A stretch of DNA of 12,627 nt from SOIA01 sp050116035. Its GTDB lineage: Bacteria > Acidobacteriota > Aminicenantia > Aminicenantales > Aminicenantaceae. The translations under genes were made by a program, and so were the position numbers. The first letter of the stretch is position 1, and the number at the start of each line of letters is the position of its first letter. Of this stretch, positions 1-4,601 are shown one piece after another. The DNA lies in the NCBI GenBank assembly GCA_050116035.1, contig JASFPJ010000071.1, forward strand, positions 1-12,627, written 5' to 3'. The notes below the pieces were generated by a model. The model was not told the origin of the DNA, did not search any database, and saw only the letters and a list, made by a program, of their open reading frames with translations.

Positions 1-954
1 GATAAAATCCAAATCCGCAAAAGCGGATACCATCATCAGCAGGGTTGACCGGGGAAGGTGAAAATTGGTTAAAAGCCTGTCCACCGCGTTAAACTGGTAT
101 CCGGGATAGATAAAGAGTTGAGTCGAACCTGACCCAGATTGAATTTTTCCGCCCTGAGATGCACTCTCCAGAGCCCGCACCGAAGTCGTCCCCACCGCAC
201 ACACCGGCTGTGACAGTTTTTTGGCCTCGTTTATGACGCGGGAGGAGGATGGGCTGATTGTGTAATTCTCTTCCAGCATCCGATGATCTTCTGTTTTTTT
301 TGCCCTGACTGGCTGGAAAGTAGCCAGTCCGACGTCGAGCGTGATTCGGACGATCCGGACGTCCTTACCTTTTATTTCTTTGAGAATATCAGGAGTGAAG
401 TGAAGGCCGGCTGTTGGAGCGGCGATGGCGCCTTCTTTCTGGGCAAAGATGGTCTGGTATCGTTCCAGATCCATAGTTCTCCATTCAGGATTTTCGGATG
501 AGCGTTTGATGTACGGAGGAAGCGGTGCAAAGCCGAATTTTTTCAATTTCGGAAGGATATCGTCTGCGGAAAAACGTATCGTTCTCCTTCCTTCAGGTCC
601 GGCATCTTCAATTTTCCCTTCGAAATCCTCTGCAAAGAATATGACATTCCCTGATTGGGCGTATTTTGCCGGCCGGCAGAGGACTTCCCACAGGCCTTTC
701 TCTTGTTCCTTCAGAAAAAGGAATTCAATTTTTTTCCCCTCTTTCTGTCCGTAGACTCGAGCCGGGATGACTTTTGTCGCGTTCAGCACGAGAACATTAT
801 CTTTCTGGAGATAAGAGGGAAATTCAATGAACTGGGAATGGATGATTTCCTTTGTTTCACGATGGAGGACCATCATCCGCGACTGCTCTCTTTTGGGGAG
901 GGGTTTTTGAGCGATGAGTTCAGCCGGAAGCTCGTAGTCAAAATCAGATACCAA
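1..954 (-). CDS. queA: QueA, tRNA preQ1(34) S-adenosylmethionine ribosyltransferase-isomerase (3' end outside window)
   Basis: QueA transfers and isomerises the ribosyl moiety of S-adenosylmethionine onto preQ1 at tRNA position 34, giving epoxyqueuosine in the cytoplasm. The 318 codons seen encode family landmarks: an N-terminal DFDYELPAELIAQKPLP, central APTAGLHFT, ITLDVGLATFQPV, GTTSVRALES and, near the cut end, TNFHLPRSTLLMMVSAFA. By comparison with family members of about 340-356 residues, roughly 25-35 C-terminal residues lie beyond the window. The start is uncertain. The TTG at 954 gives MVSDFDYELP, close to the family N-terminus, but has no good Shine-Dalgarno. An in-frame ATG at 981 would add nine residues (MLNVKTRPL) that are encoded entirely by the inverted-repeat element upstream. 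It is the last visible gene of the yebC-ruvCAB-queA cluster, a common arrangement. Identity is firm; the start is not. Confidence 0.95.
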   Translation of the reverse strand, partial: MVSDFDYELPAELIAQKPLPKREQSRMMVLHRETKEIIHSQFIEFPSYLQKDNVLVLNATKVIPARVYGQKEGKKIEFLFLKEQEKGLWEVLCRPAKYAQSGNVIFFAEDFEGKIEDAGPEGRRTIRFSADDILPKLKKFGFAPLPPYIKRSSENPEWRTMDLERYQTIFAQKEGAIAAPTAGLHFTPDILKEIKGKDVRIVRITLDVGLATFQPVRAKKTEDHRMLEENYTISPSSSRVINEAKKLSQPVCAVGTTSVRALESASQGGKIQSGSGSTQLFIYPGYQFNAVDRLLTNFHLPRSTLLMMVSAFADLDFI

Positions 955-982
955 TAGGGGTCGCGTCTTAACATTTAACATT
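955..982 (+). repeat. left 28-bp inverted repeat arm
   Basis: Perfect reverse complement of 1106-1133. Read on the minus strand it contains an ATG (at 981) with an open outward frame MLNVKTRPL that runs in frame into queA. Confidence 0.95.
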
Positions 983-1061
983 GGACGTTTATTTATTCTT
1001 TCTGTGGTTCATATTCCGTGAAAATAAAGATGCCTTCTATTAAAGTTTAATCAAGATCTTT

Positions 1062-1088
1062 TTAATATTTGAATCTATCTCTTGTCAA
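1062..1088 (-). promoter_or_regulatory. possible outward promoter towards queA inside the inserted element
   Basis: On the minus strand the spacer of the 179-bp element contains a perfect -35 hexamer TTGACA (1083-1088). A -10-like TATTAA (1062-1067) follows at a 15-bp spacing, and other AT-rich -10 candidates lie 1-2 bp further on. Transcription would run into queA. The -10 match is only 4 of 6 and the spacing is short, so this is tentative. Confidence 0.3.
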
Positions 1089-1105
1089 CGCGATTACTAT
1101 TGAGA

Positions 1106-1133
1106 AATGTTAAATGTTAAGACGCGACCCCTA
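1106..1133 (-). repeat. right 28-bp inverted repeat arm
   Basis: Perfect reverse complement of 955-982. It carries the mirror-image outward ATG at 1107, which reads into the antisense strand of ruvB. It ends 3 bp before the ruvB stop codon (TAA read on the minus strand at 1139-1137). Confidence 0.95.
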
Positions 1134-1136
1134 CTC

Positions 1137-2159
1137 TTAGTCTTTGAAGAGTTTTCTCTGGGAAGAGGGAGAGGAGGCCAGGCCCAGATGCTTGTAGGCC
1201 TTCTGGGAGACTTTTCGGCCGCGAGTCGTCCGTTCGAGAAATCCGATGCGCATGAGAAACGGTTCGTAGATCGACTCGATAGTATCTTTTTCTTCGTCGA
1301 TCGCCGCGGAAATCGTGTTGATCCCGACTGGTCCTCCACCGAAGTTTTCGATGATGGTCATCAGGATTTTCCTGTCGACATCATCCAGGCCCAGGGAATC
1401 GACTTCCATCATATCCAGAGAAGTCGTGGCTTCATTCCCTGTGATCTTTCCCGAGCCTTTAACGTCCGCATAGTCTCTCACCCGCCTCAACAGCCGGTTG
1501 GCCACTCGTGGAGTTCCCCGGGAACGCAGGGCAATCTGCTCGGCTCCCTTATCGTCAATTGAAACCTTGAGGATGGAAGCCGACCGCTTGATGATTTTTT
1601 TGAGGTCTTGATTCTTGTAGTAATCGAGACGGTGGATGATGCCGAATCTTCCCCTCAGGGGAGGAGTGATACGGCCAGCACGTGTTGTGGCTCCGATCAG
1701 AGTGAATTTCTTGAGCTGGAGTTTATGGCTCCTTGCGCTTGGCCCTTGGCCGATGACAAGATCCAGACTGAAATCTTCCATGGCCGCATACATGATTTCC
1801 TCCACTGAAGGGTGGAGGCGGTGGATTTCGTCGATGAACAAAGTTTCTTTGCTCTGGAGATTGGTGAGAATGGCGGAAAGATCACCGGTTCTTTCGATCA
1901 CTGGACCGGAAGTGGGCTTGATGCCCACACCCATTTCCTTGGCGATCAGGTAAGCCAGACTGGTTTTTCCCAAACCTGGCGGTCCATAGAGGAGAACGTG
2001 GTCAAGCTGTTCGTTTCTTTTGCAGGCTGCTTTGATGAATATTTTCAAGTTGGACTTGACGGTTTCCTGGCCAACGAATTCTTCAAAGTTACGGGGCCTG
2101 AGGCTGTCTTCGAAGAGGAGGTCTTCTTTTGTTTTGACTGGAGTGAGCACGGCTTCCAT
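1137..2159 (-). CDS. ruvB: RuvB, Holliday junction branch-migration ATPase
   Basis: RuvB is the hexameric AAA+ motor that, loaded by RuvA, drives branch migration of Holliday junctions during recombinational repair. Numbered from the alternative TTG start at 2177 (346 residues), the protein shows Walker A GPPGLGKT at 65-72, Walker B LFIDEIH at 113-119, sensor 1 GATTRAG at 162-168, an arginine-finger segment RGRFG at 175-179, and the C-terminal winged-helix signature GGPVGINTIS near 281. Length is normal for the family (about 330-350). Two starts are possible. TTG at 2177 overlaps the ruvA stop by two bases. ATG at 2159 has a GGA motif six bases upstream and gives the more usual short N-terminus; I prefer it, giving 340 residues. 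Very tight coupling to ruvA implies co-translation. The stop lies 3 bp from the inserted element. Confidence 0.97.
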   Translation of the reverse strand: MEAVLTPVKTKEDLLFEDSLRPRNFEEFVGQETVKSNLKIFIKAACKRNEQLDHVLLYGPPGLGKTSLAYLIAKEMGVGIKPTSGPVIERTGDLSAILTNLQSKETLFIDEIHRLHPSVEEIMYAAMEDFSLDLVIGQGPSARSHKLQLKKFTLIGATTRAGRITPPLRGRFGIIHRLDYYKNQDLKKIIKRSASILKVSIDDKGAEQIALRSRGTPRVANRLLRRVRDYADVKGSGKITGNEATTSLDMMEVDSLGLDDVDRKILMTIIENFGGGPVGINTISAAIDEEKDTIESIYEPFLMRIGFLERTTRGRKVSQKAYKHLGLASSPSSQRKLFKD

Positions 2160-2173
2160 TTTGTTTCCGTTTT

Positions 2174-2761
2174 TCAAAGCTTGGCCATCTTCCTCAAGCT
2201 CTCCCTGAGAAGCGTCTCAAAGCCTGCATCAAGAGAGAGCGATTTTATTGTTTCATCCACGACCGTTTCGACTTCCTTTCTCTTAAATCCGAGGTTCATG
2301 AGAGTGGCTATCAAATCTTCCTTTTCCTCAAAACCTGGGGCCTCCAGCACCTTTTCTTTCTTTTCGAGCTTTTCCTGGAGTTCCAGGGCGATACGCAGGG
2401 CGGTCTTTTTTCCGATCCCAGGTATGAGTGAAATGCGAGCCACATCACTCTTTCTGATAGCGTCTTCAAGGTCAGACGCTTCAATTCCCGAGAGGATGTT
2501 CAGGGCCAGCTTCGGGCCAATCCCTGAGATGCTGATGAGTTTCAGGAAAATTTCTCTCTCTTCTTCTGTCGAGAATCCGTACAGAAAGAGAGAATTATCT
2601 GTGAGATGAGTATAGATAAACAGCTCCATTGTTTCGTTGAGATTCCCCAGTTGAAGATAGGTGGACAGGGGAATCCAGACGCGGTAACCCACGCCACCCA
2701 CGTCCAGGATAGCCTGGTTAGTCGACTTTTTTATCAGGTTTCCTTTCAGATAAGCGATCAT
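2174..2761 (-). CDS. ruvA: RuvA, Holliday junction-binding subunit
   Basis: RuvA tetramers bind the four-way DNA junction and recruit RuvB rings. The 195-residue product has the usual three domains: an N-terminal OB fold (about 1-62, starting MIAYLKGNL and containing DVGGVGY), two helix-hairpin-helix DNA-binding motifs (SGIGPKLALNIL near 79-90 and PGIGKKTALRIALEL near 114-128), then a Lys/Glu-rich linker and the RuvB-binding domain III (about 146-195, with MNLGFKRKEV). The acidic-pin loop before LYGF reads THLTDNSLF. By eye it is about two residues shorter than in E. coli and has a single acidic residue, a minor variation. ATG at 2761 has an AGGA about nine bases upstream, and the gene starts 13 bp after the ruvC stop. 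Confidence 0.97.
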   Translation of the reverse strand: MIAYLKGNLIKKSTNQAILDVGGVGYRVWIPLSTYLQLGNLNETMELFIYTHLTDNSLFLYGFSTEEEREIFLKLISISGIGPKLALNILSGIEASDLEDAIRKSDVARISLIPGIGKKTALRIALELQEKLEKKEKVLEAPGFEEKEDLIATLMNLGFKRKEVETVVDETIKSLSLDAGFETLLRESLRKMAKL

Positions 2762-2774
2762 TCTCTCTTGTCCT

Positions 2775-3275
2775 TCACCTTTGCGATTCTCTTATCTTTT
2801 GCTGGAAGAGTCTTGCGTTAAGATGGCAGAAGGCAGTCGCCAGGGCATCCGAGGCATCTGTCTCCAGTTTTTCGTTCTTGATGTTGAGGAGAGTTTTGAC
2901 CATTGCTCTCACCTGGTTTTTTTCTGCCTGTCCGTAACCTGTGACTGCTTTTTTTATTTCCAGGGGGGAGTACTCGTGGAGCGAGCAGTCGTGGGAAGCG
3001 ATAGCCACGAGTGTGGCTCCTCTGACCTGACCGAGAGTAATAGCTGTCTTGATATTCTGGGCGTAAAAGGGATTCTCTATGGCCACTTCATCCGGTTCAT
3101 AGGCCTGGATGATTTCCTCAAGACGCGATTTGATTTCGTTAATTTTGTGATGGAAAGGTTTCTTGCGGGAAGGCTTGATCACCCCAGAGCTGAGAACGGT
3201 GTATGAGTTTTCGGAGAATTCAATGATGCCGTAGCCTGTGGATTGTATGCTGGGATCGATTCCGAGGACCCTCAT
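2775..3275 (-). CDS. ruvC: RuvC, crossover junction endodeoxyribonuclease
   Basis: RuvC is the dimeric, metal-dependent resolvase that nicks Holliday junctions after RuvAB branch migration. The ATG at 3275 gives 166 residues starting MRVLGIDPS, matching the family N-terminus. An in-frame TTG one codon earlier is less likely. The four catalytic acids are visible: D7 in GIDPS, E67 in VAIENPF, and D140 and D143 in DASDALATAF, spaced as in E. coli RuvC (D7, E66, D138, D141). Length is typical. The start is only 9 bp after the yebC stop and has no recognisable Shine-Dalgarno, so translation probably depends on coupling to yebC. Order ruvC-ruvA-ruvB is the standard resolvasome arrangement. Confidence 0.97.
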   Translation of the reverse strand: MRVLGIDPSIQSTGYGIIEFSENSYTVLSSGVIKPSRKKPFHHKINEIKSRLEEIIQAYEPDEVAIENPFYAQNIKTAITLGQVRGATLVAIASHDCSLHEYSPLEIKKAVTGYGQAEKNQVRAMVKTLLNIKNEKLETDASDALATAFCHLNARLFQQKIRESQR

Positions 3276-3284
3276 CAAATTTAT

Positions 3285-4034
3285 TTATGAAGAATATTTA
3301 GCGATTTCTTCTTCATCTATATCAAAATTTGCCCAGACATTCTGAACATCGTCATGGTCTTCCAGCTCTTCCATCAACCTCAGGAGTTGCTGAGCCTGTT
3401 TTCCCTCCAGCTTGACATAGTTCTGGGGGATATACCCCAGGTTAGAAGCGGCCAGTTCGATATTGTGTTCTTTGAGGGCATTGACCACGGCTTCAAATTC
3501 CTCCGGCGGAGTGAAGATCTCATAATTACTGCCGTCTTCCCTCAAGTCTTCTGCTCCTGCATCCAGGATGATTTCCAGCAGTTCATCCTCTGAGGCCTTT
3601 TCCTGCTCAACGACGATGTATCCTTTACGGTTGAACATCCAGGCGACACACCCGGATTCACCGATGTGACCGCTGTTTTTGGTGAAAATATGTCTTAATT
3701 CTGAGACAGTTCTGTTTTTATTGTCAGATAAAGCTTCAACATAGATGGCCACACCACCCGGGCCGTATCCTTCATAGGCAATTTCTTCATAGCTGACGCC
3801 TTCCAGTTGTCCTGTTCCTTTCATTATGGCTCGTTTGATGTTATCCGCGGGCATGTTGACGGCTTTGGCGTCGGCGATGGCTTTTCTCAATCGGGGATTG
3901 GTATCGGGCTCACCTCCACCCATGCGGGCGGCAATGGATAATTCACGGATGATTTTCGTGAATAGTTTTCCTCTTTTGGCATCCTGGGCCGCTTTTTTGT
4001 GTTTGATGGAGTGCCATTTTGAATGCCCGGACAT
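3285..4034 (-). CDS. yebC: YebC/PmpR/TACO1-family protein
   Basis: This is a 249-residue member of the YebC/TACO1 family. It was long annotated as a transcriptional regulator (PmpR); more recent work links family members to translation of proline-rich stretches on the ribosome. The diagnostic N-terminus MSGHSKWHSIKHKKAAQDAK is present, followed by GKLFTKIIREL, the NPRLRKAIADAKAVNMPADN segment and YEGYGPGGVAIYVE, with an acidic C-terminal domain. Length is as expected. ATG at 4034 is supported by a strong AAAGGAGA Shine-Dalgarno at 4039-4046. It heads the ruvCAB-queA cluster, a common conserved arrangement, and is preceded by a plausible sigma70 promoter. The name is certain; the precise cellular role here is inferred from the family. 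Confidence 0.97.
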   Translation of the reverse strand: MSGHSKWHSIKHKKAAQDAKRGKLFTKIIRELSIAARMGGGEPDTNPRLRKAIADAKAVNMPADNIKRAIMKGTGQLEGVSYEEIAYEGYGPGGVAIYVEALSDNKNRTVSELRHIFTKNSGHIGESGCVAWMFNRKGYIVVEQEKASEDELLEIILDAGAEDLREDGSNYEIFTPPEEFEAVVNALKEHNIELAASNLGYIPQNYVKLEGKQAQQLLRLMEELEDHDDVQNVWANFDIDEEEIAKYSS

Positions 4035-4038
4035 CTTA

Positions 4039-4046
4039 TCTCCTTT
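4039..4046 (-). promoter_or_regulatory. ribosome binding site of yebC
   Basis: Read on the minus strand this is AAAGGAGA, ending four bases before the ATG at 4034. It is one of the strongest Shine-Dalgarno sites of the minus-strand cluster and fixes the yebC start. Confidence 0.85.
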
Positions 4047-4063
4047 GAGATTAATTCACGGAA

Positions 4064-4093
4064 ATTCTAACACAAATATCAAAGGCATGTAAA
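4064..4093 (-). promoter_or_regulatory. probable sigma70 promoter of yebC-ruvCAB-queA
   Basis: Minus strand: -35 TTTACA (4088-4093), an 18-bp spacer, and -10 TAGAAT (4064-4069). That is five of six consensus bases in each hexamer. It lies about 30 bp upstream of the yebC start. It is the only good minus-strand promoter I see in the divergent region and would drive the whole cluster. Confidence 0.6.
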
Positions 4094-4166
4094 CTGCCAG
4101 GGTTAAACAGAGAAAAGGGAAAATGATGGAGTCATAATGAAAGGATCCTAACCCGTAATGCGAAGG

Positions 4167-4192
4167 AAAATTCTAAATATGTTTGGAATTTT
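4167..4192. repeat. 26-bp AT-rich inverted repeat (hairpin) in the divergent intergenic region
   Basis: AAAATTCTAAA (4167-4177) pairs with TTTGGAATTTT (4182-4192) around a TATG loop. This is an 11-bp stem with one mismatch that becomes a G-U wobble in RNA. It starts 47 bp upstream of the csoR -35 hexamer and lies about 75 bp upstream of the yebC -35. It could be an operator for a second regulator or a weak bidirectional terminator; nothing in the sequence decides. The remaining stretch between the yebC promoter and this hairpin (about 4094-4166) shows nothing recognisable. Confidence 0.5.
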
Positions 4193-4213
4193 AGAGAAGT
4201 GTAGATTTAATAT

Positions 4214-4243
4214 TTGACATACTATAGGGGGGTATAGTATAAT
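4214..4243 (+). promoter_or_regulatory. sigma70 promoter of the csoR-copA unit
   Basis: Consensus-perfect -35 TTGACA (4214-4219) and -10 TATAAT (4238-4243) are separated by 18 bp. It lies about 40 bp upstream of the csoR start. The spacer is occupied by the CsoR-type operator, so a bound repressor would block RNA polymerase directly. Confidence 0.9.
4219..4240. promoter_or_regulatory. CsoR operator
   Basis: A perfect 22-bp structure: ATACTATA, six G, then TATAGTAT, with the two 8-bp arms exact reverse complements. A short G tract flanked by an AT-rich palindrome, including TACT/AGTA ends, is the known operator style of the CsoR/RcnR family. It overlaps the last base of the -35 and the first three of the -10. 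The gene 44 bp downstream encodes a CsoR protein, so copper-released autorepression is the natural reading. Confidence 0.85.
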
Positions 4244-4272
4244 TAATAAAAAAGTGATTGATGTTCCTATCC

Positions 4273-4278
4273 AGGAGG
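4273..4278 (+). promoter_or_regulatory. ribosome binding site of csoR
   Basis: AGGAGG, a full Shine-Dalgarno core, ends five bases before the ATG at 4284. An ATG at 4280 is out of frame and too close to it. Confidence 0.85.
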
Positions 4279-4283
4279 CATGA

Positions 4284-4565
4284 ATGAAAGAACAGCTAAC
4301 GACACACAAAGAAGAGATTGTTCCTCTCAAAAGGATCGAAGGGCAGATCAGAGGGATTCAGAAAATGATCGAGGATAAGAGATACTGCATTGATATTTTG
4401 ACCCAGCTTTCCTCTGTCGTGGGAGCGATCAGGCGGGTTGAAGAGAATATCCTGAATAGACATCTGAGAGGATGCGTCCGTGAGTCATTCACCAAAGGAA
4501 ATAAAGAAGACAGGACGAACAAGATCGATGAAGTCATCGATGTCCTGCAAAAATTCAGAAAGTAA
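4284..4565 (+). CDS. csoR: CsoR-family copper-sensing transcriptional repressor
   Basis: A 93-residue, all-helical DUF156/CsoR-family repressor. These proteins bind G-tract operators as tetramers and leave DNA when Cu(I) binds. The metal triad is Cys35 (RYCIDIL), His60 and Cys64 (NRHLRGC). It has the same 25/4 spacing as the Cys36-His61-Cys65 triad of Mycobacterium tuberculosis CsoR, including the preceding Tyr. This argues for copper rather than the nickel sensor RcnR (His-rich triad) or formaldehyde sensor FrmR (which lacks the second Cys). The LKRIEGQIRGIQKMIE helix carries the basic DNA-contact residues. The gene lies directly downstream of a matching operator and upstream of copA, so it should autoregulate its own unit. 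Identification is strong; the exact metal is inferred from residues and neighbours. Confidence 0.95.
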   Translation: MKEQLTTHKEEIVPLKRIEGQIRGIQKMIEDKRYCIDILTQLSSVVGAIRRVEENILNRHLRGCVRESFTKGNKEDRTNKIDEVIDVLQKFRK

Positions 4566-4601
4566 TAAGGAGAGGAAAAAAGCACAGAAGGAGAAGTGAA
4601 A

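Larger units (their letters stand above)
955..1133. mobile_element. 179-bp MITE-like or REP-doublet element with perfect 28-bp inverted ends
   Basis: Positions 955-982 and 1106-1133 are perfect reverse complements (28 of 28). Each arm, read inward, begins TAGGGGTCGCGTCTTAACAT. They enclose a 123-bp AT-rich spacer (983-1105) with no credible ORF. Both outer ends are TA, which would fit a TA target duplication as made by IS630/Tc1-type transposases (26-bp ends plus TA). Alternatively it is a pair of oppositely oriented REP-like repeats of the kind mobilised by IS200-like Y1 (RAYT) transposases. I recall similar GGGGTC...GTCTTAA...ACATT repeats in environmental genomes, but cannot verify this. 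The element lies 3 bp after the ruvB stop codon and directly abuts the likely queA start, so it accounts for nearly the whole intergenic space. No transposase is in the window, so it would be non-autonomous. Confidence 0.75.

Noticed and set aside
1107..1562. 151-codon plus-strand open frame starting inside the right repeat arm
   Set aside because: The first nine residues mirror the repeat-borne start seen at queA, but the rest is antisense to ruvB with no recognisable product. Kept only as evidence that each arm holds an outward ATG.
1812..2609. 265-codon plus-strand open frame opposite ruvA and ruvB
   Set aside because: It is antisense to two well-recognised genes, its translation resembles no protein I know, and it runs across the ruvA-ruvB junction as a byproduct of their codon use.
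4284..4565. Nickel (RcnR) or formaldehyde (FrmR) sensor instead of CsoR
   Set aside because: The Cys35-His60-Cys64 triad with exact CsoR spacing and the adjacent copper ATPase favour a Cu(I) sensor; RcnR uses a His-rich site and FrmR lacks the second Cys.
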